Of a stretch of DNA of 64,000 bases, positions 54,760 to 63,852 are shown piece by piece. Every line of letters begins with the position of its first letter. Position 1 is the stretch's first letter. The notes beneath the pieces were generated by a model, which was not told the origin of the DNA, made no database searches, and saw nothing but the letters and a program-made list of their open reading frames with translations. Source of the stretch: Empedobacter brevis NBRC 14943 = ATCC 43319 (GTDB taxonomy: Bacteria > Bacteroidota > Bacteroidia > Flavobacteriales > Weeksellaceae); contig NZ_KB908296.1 of assembly GCF_000382425.1 (NCBI RefSeq), positions 212,536 through 276,535 on the forward strand, written 5' to 3'. A program made the translations under genes and the position numbers.

Positions 54760-55542
54760 ATGGCTAAATCAAATATAAGAATACATTTTTTAGGAACAGG
54801 AACTTCGCAGGGAATTCCGGTTATAGGGAGTAATCATCCTGTTTGTTTATCAACGAATCAAAAAGATAAGCGACTGCGTTCCTCTTTGTTATTAGAAAAA
54901 GATGGTAAAGTTATTACGATTGACAGCGGACCGGATTTTAGGCAGCAAATGCTGCGCTATAATGCACAAAGATTAGATGGTATTCTTTATACACATGAGC
55001 ATAATGACCATGTAATGGGATTGGATGATATTCGTCCGTTAGTTTTCAAATCCGGAGAAGATATGAACGTGTATGGGTTGAAACGAGTATTAGATGAATT
55101 GCATAATCGTTTTCCATATATGTTTGCAGAACATAAATACCCTGGGGTGCCAACGGTGATTGAAAACGAGGTTGAAACAGCGCAATTTTCTGTTGCCGGA
55201 TTTAATATTCAACCCATAAAAGTGATGCATGGTTCATTGCCTATTTTAGGTTATTTAATTGATGATAAAATAGCGTATTTGACAGATGTAAAAACGGTTC
55301 CCACCGAATCTCTTGAAAAACTTCGAGGTGTGGAGCTTTTGATTATAAGTGCATTACGAGTGGAGCAAGAGCATTTTTCACACATATTGTTGGATGAAGC
55401 GATTCGTTATTCAGATCTGATCGGAGCCAAGTGCACATATTTTACGCATATTTCGCATCATTTGGGATTTCACGATGAAGTAGAGAAACGATTACCAAAA
55501 GGTAAACATTTGGCTTACGATATGTTAGAAATTAATCTGTAA
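54760..55542 (+). CDS. MBL-fold metallohydrolase, PhnP-like
   Basis: 260 residues. Metallo-beta-lactamase fold with the dinuclear metal motif H-x-H-x-D-H in YTHEHNDHVMGLDD, an N-terminal HFLGTGTSQGIPVIGSNHPVC (GTGTSxGIP typical of the PhnP/phosphodiesterase group), VMHGSLPILGY, AYLTDVKTVP and THISHHLGFHDE. Related enzymes hydrolyse cyclic phosphodiesters such as phosphoribosyl cyclic phosphate. There is no phn operon here, so the substrate is open. Cytosolic. Confidence 0.9.
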   Translation: MAKSNIRIHFLGTGTSQGIPVIGSNHPVCLSTNQKDKRLRSSLLLEKDGKVITIDSGPDFRQQMLRYNAQRLDGILYTHEHNDHVMGLDDIRPLVFKSGEDMNVYGLKRVLDELHNRFPYMFAEHKYPGVPTVIENEVETAQFSVAGFNIQPIKVMHGSLPILGYLIDDKIAYLTDVKTVPTESLEKLRGVELLIISALRVEQEHFSHILLDEAIRYSDLIGAKCTYFTHISHHLGFHDEVEKRLPKGKHLAYDMLEINL

Positions 55543-55558
55543 AAAGTTTGGAAAAACA

Positions 55559-55591
55559 TTTGGAAAAATAAATAAAGTAACACTATATTTG
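55559..55591 (+). promoter_or_regulatory. Promoter of tRNA-Leu
   Basis: TTTG (55559-55562), 21-base spacer, TATATTTG (55584-55591), 12 bases before the mature tRNA. Confidence 0.85.
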
Positions 55592-55603
55592 CAGTCCATA
55601 AAG

Positions 55604-55684
55604 GCTCGGATGGCGGAATTGGTAGACGCGCACGACTCAAACTCGTGTTCCTTTGGAGTGTGGGTTCGATTCCCACTCCGAGTA
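55604..55684 (+). tRNA. tRNA-Leu (anticodon CAA)
   Basis: About 81 nt, class II with a variable arm. Acceptor GCTCGGA pairs with TCCGAGT (G1-U72 at the tip), D loop TGGCGGAATTGGTAGACGC, anticodon stem CACGA/TCGTG around CTCAAAC (CAA), T arm GTGGG/CCCAC with TTCGATT. CCA is not encoded. Confidence 0.95.
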
Positions 55685-55691
55685 CTAGATT

Positions 55692-55722
55692 AAAGCTCGA
55701 AACAAATGTTTCGGGCTTTTTT
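55692..55722. terminator. Terminator after tRNA-Leu
   Basis: AAAGCTCGAAACA pairs with TGTTTCGGGCTTT (one G-T), then T's; it abuts the stop codon of the convergent lipoprotein gene. Confidence 0.8.
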
Positions 55723-56048
55723 TATAATGTACACTTTCCTTTGTGTATAATTTTTACATCAAACTTTCTGCCTCTGTCATCTATAAAAGTAGTTTCATTT
55801 TCATAAAATTCAGGGAGTTTGTAATGAGATCGATCTAACCAGCCTCCATTTGGCCAATTAATCTTCTGAAGATGATTATTTTTAGCAGTTATTGTTAATT
55901 GGTATGTTTTGGTTTCTTCTCTCATTTTTATGCGGACTTTTGCACAATAGGTTCCATCTTCAACATTGTCATTTAAATTATGTGAATCTGAAGTTGACGA
56001 GCACCCAAAAATTAGGATAAAACAAAAAAGTAAAAATGTTATTTTCAT
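55722..56048 (-). CDS. Hypothetical lipoprotein, 108 residues
   Basis: Starts MKITFLLFCFILIFGCSSTS with lipobox IFGC (Cys16). The mature part is mostly beta (VEDGTYCAKVRIKMREETKT, YQLTITAKNNHLQKINWPNGGWLD) with a second Cys pair, suggesting a small disulfide-bonded sandwich. The frame is open upstream to 56144, but the ATG at 56048 gives a proper lipoprotein signal. I recognise no family. Single gene. Confidence 0.75.
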   Translation of the reverse strand: MKITFLLFCFILIFGCSSTSDSHNLNDNVEDGTYCAKVRIKMREETKTYQLTITAKNNHLQKINWPNGGWLDRSHYKLPEFYENETTFIDDRGRKFDVKIIHKGKCTL

Positions 56049-56201
56049 AAATTGTCTATTTAATCTTGACTTAACAATCAGATAATATTTAATTAAGCTA
56101 TTCAAAAAAATCTTGAAGTAAGTTTGCTGTAACAAAATCCTCATGTGTTAATTTATATCATTTTTCAAAATTACTTCTCTTTGCGGGAAGTTTTTTTGTT
56201 T

Positions 56202-56984
56202 TTATATAAAAAGAGCCAAGCTGACAGCCATGATAAACATTCCGAATACAATTCCGTAAGTAGATAATTTTTTTCCGGCATATTCCTTTGCTGTAGGAAT
56301 TAATTCGTTGATGCAAATATAAACCATCATTCCGGCTACACCTGCGAAAATTGCTCCAAAAATAGATTCATCGAAAAACTGCAGTAAAATAAAATACCCA
56401 ATTAATGCGCCAATAGGTTCTGTTAACCCAGATAAGAATGAGTATAAAAAAGCTTTTTTTCTGTTTTTTGTTGCGTAGTAAATTGGTATGGCAACAGCAA
56501 TTCCTTCAGGAATGTTATGAATTGCGATGGCTGATGCAATCGAAATTCCATAAGTAGGATTTTCTAATGCAGATAAAAATGTTGCCAGACCTTCAGGAAA
56601 ATTATGAATAGATAAAGCTAAAGCTGAAAAAATTCCTAAACGTAAAAGTTTTTGATCATGAGTTTCAGATTGTTTTTCATCGGGATGTTGATGAGGTAAA
56701 ATTTTATCAATTAAAATAATAATCAATATTCCGGTAAAAAAACCTAATAAGGTATAGGTGTAACCCAATTTTTCTCCAAAAACAGAAGATAATGATAGTT
56801 TTGCTTTCGTTAGAATTTCAACAAAAGATACGTAAAGCATCACGCCAGCAGAAATTCCGAGCATGATTCCTAAAAATTTTGGATTGAATTTTTTGTAAAG
56901 TAAACATAAAATGCTACCAATTCCGGTGCTGATTCCCGCAAGGAAAGTTAAACTAAAGGCAAATATCAAAGGGTTTGAAAACAT
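56202..56984 (-). CDS. zupT: ZIP-family metal transporter (ZupT-like)
   Basis: 260 residues, eight predicted membrane helices. Imports Zn(II) and other divalent metals. The metal-binding helices carry HNFPEGLATFLSAL and AIHNIPEGIAVAIP, the family signatures of helices IV and V, and the loop before them is His-rich (HQHPDEKQSETHDQ). Length is normal for bacterial ZupT. A strong promoter with a palindromic operator over the start site lies upstream, so metal-dependent repression is likely. Single gene. Confidence 0.93.
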   Translation of the reverse strand: MFSNPLIFAFSLTFLAGISTGIGSILCLLYKKFNPKFLGIMLGISAGVMLYVSFVEILTKAKLSLSSVFGEKLGYTYTLLGFFTGILIIILIDKILPHQHPDEKQSETHDQKLLRLGIFSALALSIHNFPEGLATFLSALENPTYGISIASAIAIHNIPEGIAVAIPIYYATKNRKKAFLYSFLSGLTEPIGALIGYFILLQFFDESIFGAIFAGVAGMMVYICINELIPTAKEYAGKKLSTYGIVFGMFIMAVSLALFI

Positions 56985-56996
56985 TAATTTAAATAA

Positions 56997-57012
56997 GTTA
57001 GATTAATCTAAC
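56997..57012. promoter_or_regulatory. Palindromic operator candidate upstream of zupT
   Basis: Perfect 16-bp palindrome GTTAGATTAATCTAAC, 12 bases upstream of the zupT ATG. It begins at the last base of the -7 box and covers the expected transcription start. The form resembles DtxR/MntR-type metal-repressor boxes; the regulator is inferred, the palindrome is seen. Confidence 0.75.
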
Positions 57013-57043
57013 AAATGTAAAGTTTTCTTTGCTTTGAATCAAA
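57012..57043 (-). promoter_or_regulatory. Promoter of zupT
   Basis: On the minus strand: TTTG (57043-57040), 20-base spacer, TACATTTG (57019-57012), directly followed by the operator palindrome. Confidence 0.82.
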
Positions 57044-57112
57044 ATAAATTAACAACAGAATAATTTTTCAATGTAATTTATCAATTGTTGTCTTTTTTGA
57101 AAAGGATAAACT

Positions 57113-57120
57113 TATTTTTG
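57113..57120 (+). promoter_or_regulatory. Promoter -7 element for the MscS-type channel gene
   Basis: TATTTTTG, 20 bases before the ATG at 57141; a TTG lies 22 bases upstream of the box. Confidence 0.6.
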
Positions 57121-57140
57121 TTCCGTTAGTTTTTAGATAA

Positions 57141-58433
57141 ATGGAACTTTTAGACAAAAATATTCAAAGCGATTTGTATCGCACAACTTTAGAATTGATT
57201 TCAACCTTTGGATTTTCGAGTTATTCGACAACAATTATTACTACACTTGTATTGTCAATAGCCCTAGTCATCATTTTATATGTGATTGATTTTCTATTTA
57301 GGAAAGTGCTGTTGTTAGTTTTGACGAACGTCATTCGTAAGAGTAAAACAAAAATTGACGACTTATTGGTCAAAAATAAAGTCTTGCAATTTGTTACACA
57401 TATTGTTCCGATAATTGTAGCCCAAGAAGCAATTCCTTTAATTTTTAAGGGATTTCCAAATTGGATAAAAATTGCGATGCAAATAACAGATGTAGCGTTG
57501 GTTGTCGCTATAGGCTTGCTGTTTAGTGCTGTGTTTAAAACATTCAGAGATTTTCTTCGAAGCAAAAAGTCGTTTGCAGACAAGCCAATAGATAGTTACC
57601 TGCAAGTGATGAACATTTCATTATTCTTTGTTTGCGGAATTCTTATTTTTTCGATTGTAACCGGAAAATCACCACTTACATTTTTAGTTTCATTGGGTGC
57701 CGCTTCGGCAATTTTAATGTTAGTCTTTAAAGATTCAATCTTAGGTTTTGTAGCAAGTATTCAGGTGTCCATGAATGATATGGTTCGAGTTGGAGATTGG
57801 ATTGAGATGACAAAATATGGTGCAGACGGAACGGTAATCGAAATTAATTTAGGGTCTGTAAAAGTTCAGAATTTTGATAAAACCATTACAACTATTCCTA
57901 CTTATGCACTGGTTTCAGATTCGTTCCGTAATTACAGAGGAATGCAAAATGCAGGAGGTCGCAGAATAAAACGTTCAATTAATATTAAAATGAATTCGAT
58001 TCGTTTTGTGACAGAAGAAGAAATAGAGGAGCTGAAAAAGATTAAAATGTTATACGACTTTATTGTTGACCGTTCAAGTGAGATTGAACAATATAATCTT
58101 TCAAATAAAGTAGATCCGACAGTATGGGCAAATGGGAGGCGAATGACAAATATAGGTTTGTTCCGACAATATATTAAGACTTATACGTACAACAGTCCAA
58201 AAATTAGAAAAGATTTGATGTTTGAGGTTCGTCAGCTCCAACCAACAGAACATGGATTGCCGATAGAATTGTTTATGTTTACAAATACAACTGTCTGGAA
58301 TGAATATGAAGTCATCATGGCAGATATTTTTGATCACATTATTGCAGTTGTTCCATTTTTCCATTTGGAGATTTTTGAATCTCCATCTTCAAATGATATG
58401 CGGGAAATAGCAGAAGCATTGAAAGAAAGTTAA
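57141..58433 (+). CDS. Mechanosensitive channel, MscS family (YbdG-like)
   Basis: 430 residues. Five N-terminal membrane helices, then the MscS pore helix and beta domain: LGAASAILMLVFKDSILGFVAS is the pore-lining region, VRVGDWIEMTKYGADGTVIEI the beta domain, and TTIPTYALVSDSFRNYRGM follows. The extended cytosolic part (about 270-430, RRIKRSINIKMNSIRFVTEEE) matches the YbdG/MscM subgroup, which opens under mild osmotic stress. Its stop codon touches a 52-bp palindrome shared with the next, convergent gene. Confidence 0.92.
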   Translation: MELLDKNIQSDLYRTTLELISTFGFSSYSTTIITTLVLSIALVIILYVIDFLFRKVLLLVLTNVIRKSKTKIDDLLVKNKVLQFVTHIVPIIVAQEAIPLIFKGFPNWIKIAMQITDVALVVAIGLLFSAVFKTFRDFLRSKKSFADKPIDSYLQVMNISLFFVCGILIFSIVTGKSPLTFLVSLGAASAILMLVFKDSILGFVASIQVSMNDMVRVGDWIEMTKYGADGTVIEINLGSVKVQNFDKTITTIPTYALVSDSFRNYRGMQNAGGRRIKRSINIKMNSIRFVTEEEIEELKKIKMLYDFIVDRSSEIEQYNLSNKVDPTVWANGRRMTNIGLFRQYIKTYTYNSPKIRKDLMFEVRQLQPTEHGLPIELFMFTNTTVWNEYEVIMADIFDHIIAVVPFFHLEIFESPSSNDMREIAEALKES

Positions 58434-58484
58434 AATCCAGGCAAAGAAGCTGAACATTAATGTTCAGCTTCTTTGCCTGGATTT
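58433..58484. terminator. 52-bp perfect palindrome between convergent genes
   Basis: Two 26-base arms, perfectly complementary with no spacer, centred at 58458/58459 (ATT|AAT). The arms include AAATCCAGGCAAAGAAGC and its complement. It holds the last base of the channel gene's stop and the last nine codons plus stop of the DUF2339 gene. Most likely a two-way terminator; the exact 26-bp symmetry is unusual. Confidence 0.85.
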
Positions 58485-60733
58485 GGTTTCTCCATTAAAT
58501 TAAACATTAACTTTCTTAGTTTCTGGTACATGAAGGATGTCAATAAAATTAAAATTCCTAAAACAATGAATGAAACAATTCTGAACACGTTACTCATTTC
58601 CCAGACATCAACGAGGTAAAGTTTTAAAATAATCAATCCAAATAAAATAATTCCAACAATAGGAAAACCTTTTAGTTGATTCTTCAACCCGAAATAAATC
58701 ATTCCAAATCCTAAAACAGCCCAAATAATAGGCAATAATATCATTCGGAAAATATCTGCTTGATGAGTAAAATTTGCTGAAGCTTCATCAAGTGTTATGA
58801 GCATAAATGCATTATATTTCTCAAAACTAATGACATAAACCAAGATAAACATCGTTGCAATTTGTAGTGCTTTAGAGTTTTTGAAGTCTTTATTTTTTAC
58901 AAGTAAATAGATGATATAGGCTGTCGGGAATAAGTAAGTTATGTAAATGAAATAACTGCTTGTACTAAAATTTTCGCGATAAGTTAATGATGGTATTTCG
59001 GCAAAAAGTGGTAAAAGTAAGACACAAAAACCAGCCGAAATTTGCAGAAGAAGTTGTAGTGTATTGCCTAAATTGAACTTTTTGCGCAAAGTTAAAATGA
59101 ATGCAATAAAGAACAAGGTGTAAATCAAAACATAACTTATCATCAGCATAAAGTTAAAATAAGGTTCAATCTGGTAAATTAGTTCGAACAGAATTCCTGT
59201 ATACATCAATAAAAGAGATGTCGAAATGAAAATAAATTTTGAATGCGTTAATTTGAACCCTAAAAATTGTTCTTCTGTTTCAAAATCTTTCATCAAATAA
59301 ATATTTGCAATCGAACAAACTAAAGCAATAAAACTTGTGCTGAAAACAGGATTGATAATAATGGGTAAACGATTGTTACTGTGAATGTAATCAAACCAAT
59401 TGATACTTAGTGCAATAAAAAAGAAAGGAAATAGCGCAATGAAAAATATTTTGAAAATGTTTTGATGACTCTTTTTCCAAAGAAATAATAACAAAGTTGA
59501 TTCTATTGCAAAACATACGGAAACAACATTGGCCTCAAATTCTAATCCAATTGCTGTTGTGATTAATGAAATGCTTAATCCAATGAACGTATTTTGTAAC
59601 AAAGCCTGCTTTGATGATTTGTAAATGTATAATGCTCCCAACGCAGTCATCAATCCAAATATAAAAGCAATCAAACCGTTATGATCTCCAACTTTAAAAT
59701 AATAAACAACAGAAATTAAGATGGTCGAAAGAATGGTATTAAAAATGAATAAAAGACAATTCCAGACCGAGAATTCTTCTTTTTTTAAATAATTGATGAA
59801 ACTTGTTATAGTAAATATAATATAAAGTAGCGCAAAGAATAAAAATTGTACGTTAGATTTGGAATGGCTAATCCAGGCAATACTGTAAATAAAAGTGAAC
59901 GAAAAAGCAATGAACGAAATAACTTGCCAGTTTTTTCGCCAGGACATATACAACATGCTAAGATTTAAAATAACCAGATAGCCAAACAGAAATACGAAAT
60001 TACTTTCGCCTGTACTGATCATTAGCGGAGCGGTAAATCCACCAATAATAGAGAAAATTGCTACTACTTGACGATTGTACAACATTGCCATGACAATAGA
60101 AAAAACAGTGACAATTGTGAGTAATATAAAAGTAATGTTTTGAGAAAATAAATGATATTCACGAAAAGCAATGGTTAGTGTAAAATATAAAACGGTTAAT
60201 CCGCCGCCAATCAAGATAGAAGAAAATATGTCGAAGTTTTTCCTGATTTTATGAGCGGTTCCAATAATTCCTAAACCAAGAACTAAACCAATCATTACGC
60301 GGAAAGTTTCATTAATCCAATTTTGATCGATGGCATATTTTACAAAATAACCAATACCAAGAACCAAGGTTACAATTCCGAAAATTGTCAAAAAATTGTC
60401 TTTAATAAAGACAATAGCATTATGAAGGTTTTTATCAAAGTTACTTTCATCGGGTTGAGGATGTGATTGCGTTTTTTCAATTAATTCTTCGAGATCAGAT
60501 TTTTCTATAGTTTCTTTTTGATAAGAAATTGACTCAGGTTGAGGTGTGATTTTTTCTTCAACAACTTCTGGCTTTTGAACAATTGGTTTAGATTTTGTTT
60601 CCTGAGTATTTAATTGTTCTTGTAAATCTTTTATTTTGGTATCTTGATAATCAAGTTGTTTCTTCAGTTGTGTTGTTTTGTTAAACAAAATCACAAATAA
60701 TGTAAGTATGATGACGGCAATGAAAAAATCCAT
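58457..60733 (-). CDS. DUF2339 family membrane protein
   Basis: 758 residues. One N-terminal helix (1-18), a short coiled coil (about 20-45, LKKQLDYQDTKIKDLQEQL), a Pro/Glu-rich linker to about 105, then about 20 membrane helices to the C-terminus. FFIAVIILTLFVIL at the start and FLTIFGIVTLVLGIGYFVKY at the start of the bundle fit DUF2339. Function unknown; the family is widespread in Bacteroidota and Proteobacteria. The final nine residues (NPGKEAEH region) are encoded by one arm of the palindrome. Single gene. Confidence 0.85.
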   Translation of the reverse strand: MDFFIAVIILTLFVILFNKTTQLKKQLDYQDTKIKDLQEQLNTQETKSKPIVQKPEVVEEKITPQPESISYQKETIEKSDLEELIEKTQSHPQPDESNFDKNLHNAIVFIKDNFLTIFGIVTLVLGIGYFVKYAIDQNWINETFRVMIGLVLGLGIIGTAHKIRKNFDIFSSILIGGGLTVLYFTLTIAFREYHLFSQNITFILLTIVTVFSIVMAMLYNRQVVAIFSIIGGFTAPLMISTGESNFVFLFGYLVILNLSMLYMSWRKNWQVISFIAFSFTFIYSIAWISHSKSNVQFLFFALLYIIFTITSFINYLKKEEFSVWNCLLFIFNTILSTILISVVYYFKVGDHNGLIAFIFGLMTALGALYIYKSSKQALLQNTFIGLSISLITTAIGLEFEANVVSVCFAIESTLLLFLWKKSHQNIFKIFFIALFPFFFIALSINWFDYIHSNNRLPIIINPVFSTSFIALVCSIANIYLMKDFETEEQFLGFKLTHSKFIFISTSLLLMYTGILFELIYQIEPYFNFMLMISYVLIYTLFFIAFILTLRKKFNLGNTLQLLLQISAGFCVLLLPLFAEIPSLTYRENFSTSSYFIYITYLFPTAYIIYLLVKNKDFKNSKALQIATMFILVYVISFEKYNAFMLITLDEASANFTHQADIFRMILLPIIWAVLGFGMIYFGLKNQLKGFPIVGIILFGLIILKLYLVDVWEMSNVFRIVSFIVLGILILLTSFMYQKLRKLMFNLMEKPNPGKEAEH

Positions 60734-60840
60734 AGTCTGTTTTTTTTAGGTAAATTGAAGTTAAGCTTTTTTTCAGAATGCTTAAAATTTAATTCCATAT
60801 ATACCAAAATCATTGTGTTTTCGTTATTCTACAAAATCTT

Positions 60841-60848
60841 TATTTTTG
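60841..60848 (+). promoter_or_regulatory. Promoter -7 box four bases before porQ
   Basis: TATTTTTG ends four bases before the porQ ATG at 60853, the same spacing as at 20423, so the mRNA would be leaderless or nearly so. Confidence 0.6.
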
Positions 60849-60852
60849 CCCA

Positions 60853-61878
60853 ATGTTTAAAAAGCTAAGTACATTATTGTTTTTTGCGCTGTCGTCTTCG
60901 ATCTTTGCGCAAGATGGAACGCGTGTTTACGAGTTTTTGAACATTACAACCTCTCCGCGTCAAGCTGCTCTGGGTGGAAATGCGGCGACTTCTTGGGATG
61001 CTGATCCTAATTCATCTCTTTGGAATCCTGCATTAATGAATCGTGATATGCATGGTCAGTTCGGAATTAATTATGTGAATTATATTGCAGACGTAAACTT
61101 TGGTACATTTTCGACTGTTTATGAAATTGATAAAGAAAATTTTGTCTCTGTACATGGGCAATATGTTGATTATGGAAAATTAATTGGGACCGACGAAAAT
61201 GGAAATGTAACAGGAAATTTCAAAGCAAATGACGCGGCCATTACAGTTGGTTATGCTCGAGTTTTAGGCGATTACTGGACAGTTGGGGCAAATTTAAAAT
61301 ATATTAACTCTACAATCGAATCGTATAAGTCATCGGCTATTGCAGGTGATGTAGGTCTTTCTTATCATGATTTCGATAAAAATATCAATGTTTCGTTAGT
61401 TGTTCGTAATATTGGAGGACAACTCCAAACGTACAACGGGAAGAAAGAAGATATGCCAACGCAAGTCAATTTAGGAATTTCACACCGTTTGGAACATGTA
61501 CCGTTAGAATTTACCTTTTCTCTGCACGATTTGCAGAAGTTTGATATTTCACAACCTTACAATAAAAATGGTCAAGAAGTTTCAGCCGGACGGAAAATAA
61601 TCGATCATGTTTCAGTTGGGGCAGAGTTATTTCCGGAATCGGATTTTAATATGCGTTTGGGATATAATTTTAAACGAGGAAATGAATTGGCCGCAGAAGG
61701 AGTGCGTTCATTATCTGGTTTAACATATGGTTTTGGAATTCGAGTGAATGCTTTTCGTTTCGAATTTGGGCATGCTAATTATCATAAATCAGGAGGGTCG
61801 AATCATTTTGGATTAATTATCAATTTAGATCGAATTATCCAAGGACGAGATTATTGGAGAAGTAATCCTTGGTTATAA
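60853..61878 (+). CDS. porQ: Type IX secretion system protein PorQ
   Basis: 341 residues. Signal peptide about 1-19 (SSSIFAQDG). PorQ is an outer-membrane barrel of the PorV family used by the type IX system. Motifs: VYEFLNITTSPRQAALGGNA, DADPNSSLWNPALMN (NPA hatch), YADVNFGTF-type strand, SLVVRNIGGQLQTY and GLTYGFGIRVNAFRFEFGHA. Order porQ-cmk is the usual one in Flavobacteriia. With gldD it indicates a T9SS lineage, though the core sprA, gldKLMN and porV genes are not in this window. Confidence 0.92.
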   Translation: MFKKLSTLLFFALSSSIFAQDGTRVYEFLNITTSPRQAALGGNAATSWDADPNSSLWNPALMNRDMHGQFGINYVNYIADVNFGTFSTVYEIDKENFVSVHGQYVDYGKLIGTDENGNVTGNFKANDAAITVGYARVLGDYWTVGANLKYINSTIESYKSSAIAGDVGLSYHDFDKNINVSLVVRNIGGQLQTYNGKKEDMPTQVNLGISHRLEHVPLEFTFSLHDLQKFDISQPYNKNGQEVSAGRKIIDHVSVGAELFPESDFNMRLGYNFKRGNELAAEGVRSLSGLTYGFGIRVNAFRFEFGHANYHKSGGSNHFGLIINLDRIIQGRDYWRSNPWL

Positions 61879-61904
61879 AAACTTTTCAAACAACTATAAA
61901 ATAT

Positions 61905-61912
61905 TATCTTTG
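61905..61912 (+). promoter_or_regulatory. Promoter -7 element for cmk
   Basis: TATCTTTG; the expected transcript starts about a dozen bases before the ATG at 61931 and rules out an earlier in-frame TTG at 61910. Confidence 0.65.
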
Positions 61913-61930
61913 TCTTCAATTTCTATTTTG

Positions 61931-62617
61931 ATGAAAGAAAATTTAATTATTGCAATCGACGGATATTCTTCTACAGGAAAAAGTTCGATGTCAAAAATTA
62001 TCGCAAAAAATCTTGGTTATACGCACATCGATAGTGGAGCAATGTATCGTGCAGTAACATTGTATGCTTTTCAACATAATTATATTATCGAAAATAAAAT
62101 CGATGAACAAGCTCTGGTAGCGAATTTGTCAGCAATTAAGATAGAATTTAAACAAGACTCTTCAACTCAAAAGAATTTCACGTATTTAAATGGAGAAAAT
62201 GTAGAGACAGCTATTCGGACAATGCAGATTTCTAAAATGGTTAGTCCTATTTCTGAGATTCCGGCAGTGCGTGATTATTGTGTCGCACTTCAACAAGAAA
62301 TGGGTGAAAAAGGAAGAATTGTAATGGATGGGCGTGATATAGGAACAACAGTTTTTCCAAAAGCTGATATTAAAATTTTCGTAACAGCTTCGCCTGAAGT
62401 TCGGGCAAAACGCCGTTTTTTAGAATACCAGCAACAAGGAAAAGAAATTTCTTTGGATGAGGTACTGAAAAATGTAAATGAAAGAGATTATATCGACTCG
62501 CATCGAGAATATTCACCACTTCGAAAAGCTGATGATGCAATAGAAGTGGACAATTCTAATATGAATCTGGAAGAAACTGCTGATAAAGTGATGGAGATTA
62601 TTAACGCTAGAAAATAG
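61931..62617 (+). CDS. cmk: Cytidylate kinase
   Basis: 228 residues. Phosphorylates CMP and dCMP. P-loop IAIDGYSSTGKSSMSK, HIDSGAMYRAVTLYAF, VMDGRDIGTTVFPKADIKIF and KRRFLEYQQQGKE are typical. The ATG at 61931 (MKENLIIAIDG) is preferred over the upstream TTG. Its 3' end overlaps the convergent glsA gene by 11 bases. Confidence 0.96.
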   Translation: MKENLIIAIDGYSSTGKSSMSKIIAKNLGYTHIDSGAMYRAVTLYAFQHNYIIENKIDEQALVANLSAIKIEFKQDSSTQKNFTYLNGENVETAIRTMQISKMVSPISEIPAVRDYCVALQQEMGEKGRIVMDGRDIGTTVFPKADIKIFVTASPEVRAKRRFLEYQQQGKEISLDEVLKNVNERDYIDSHREYSPLRKADDAIEVDNSNMNLEETADKVMEIINARK

Positions 62618-63536
62618 AATCTTCTGTAGCGGTTGTGAATTCTTCCAGGAATTTCATTCCTCTGTAAGAATTTCCTTTAGAATTTAATTTTGGACTCCAA
62701 ACAGAAACAATATAATGCTTGGGCATTATAGCAACAATTCCACCACCGACACCGCTTTTTCCAGGTAAACCAACACGAAAGGCGAATTCTCCTGACTCGT
62801 CATAAAACCCGCACGTTTGCATAATAGCGTTGATTCTTTTGGTTTGACTGTTTGACAGGATTTCCTGATGATCAAATAAGTTTTTTCCTTTATTGGCTAA
62901 AAAAGAGAAAGTTTTGCTCAATTCTAAGCAGGTCATTTCTATTGAACAGATATGAACATATAAATCCAATACTTCATTAGGTGAATGGTGTATATTTCCT
63001 AACGATTTTAAAAAATTCGTTAACGCAGCATTTCTGTAAGCAGTTGTAAATTCACTTTCTGCAATCTTATCTGAATACTGAATGGTATTATTTCCGGATA
63101 CTTTCCGTATAAAATTTAAAAAATATTCTTTTGGATTGTCGCAAATACCAATTAATATATCACAAACAACTAATGCTCCGGAATTAATGAATGGATTTCT
63201 GGGAATTCCTTTGTCAGACTCTAATTGTAGTAAAGAATTGAAAGGAGTTCCTGATGGCTCTACATCAACTCTTTCCCAAATTTTTTCTCCAATTTCTCCA
63301 TACACTAAAGCTAGAAGCAAAACTTTTGAAATACTTTGAATGGAAAATTTTTCTTGATAATCTCCAAATCCAAATTGAAGCTGATCGATAAACAACAATG
63401 AAACACCGAATTTTTCACCATCTATTTTTGAGAGTTCAGGAATGTAGTTGGCTGTTTCTCCTATATTCTCTTCATGAATAACTTTTTGATAGATCTGGTT
63501 AATTATTTCAAAATATTCTTTTTCTCTGCAAAGCAT
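62607..63536 (-). CDS. glsA: Glutaminase
   Basis: 309 residues. Hydrolyses glutamine to glutamate and ammonia. Serine-hydrolase fold like beta-lactamases: SIQSISKVLLLALVYGE with the S-x-x-K pair, NPFINSGALVV, and GLPGKSGVGGGIVAIMP near the C-terminus. Normal length for bacterial GlsA. No signal peptide. Overlaps cmk by 11 bases at the 3' end. Confidence 0.95.
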   Translation of the reverse strand: MLCREKEYFEIINQIYQKVIHEENIGETANYIPELSKIDGEKFGVSLLFIDQLQFGFGDYQEKFSIQSISKVLLLALVYGEIGEKIWERVDVEPSGTPFNSLLQLESDKGIPRNPFINSGALVVCDILIGICDNPKEYFLNFIRKVSGNNTIQYSDKIAESEFTTAYRNAALTNFLKSLGNIHHSPNEVLDLYVHICSIEMTCLELSKTFSFLANKGKNLFDHQEILSNSQTKRINAIMQTCGFYDESGEFAFRVGLPGKSGVGGGIVAIMPKHYIVSVWSPKLNSKGNSYRGMKFLEEFTTATEDSIF

Positions 63537-63852
63537 AATAGATGTAAATACGGATGTGAATTTATTTAAATTGTAGGAGCAAAGTTAAGAGATTTGCTAT
63601 ACAAGATAACTCTCATTAAAATTAATTCTCCTTGTTTTCTACTTATTTCCCACGATTCAATAACCCGAATTTCTCACTTCTTTTTTCGAATAATCACAAA
63701 TCGCCAGTCATTTTTTGGTTAACCTCTATAGATTTCGTGCTTGTTTTAGCAGGGATCTTCTTACTTTTCGATTTTAATTTATGTTTTTTTCAAAAATATT
63801 TAGCGATATAACAATGAGTTAGGGCTTTTGTGTAAAATAAATGTAAATTTCG
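63537..63852. other. Non-coding stretch upstream of glsA
   Basis: The glsA -7 box TAACTTTG lies at 63580-63587 on the minus strand. Beyond it I see no ORF or structure up to the promoter at 63853. Confidence 0.45.
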
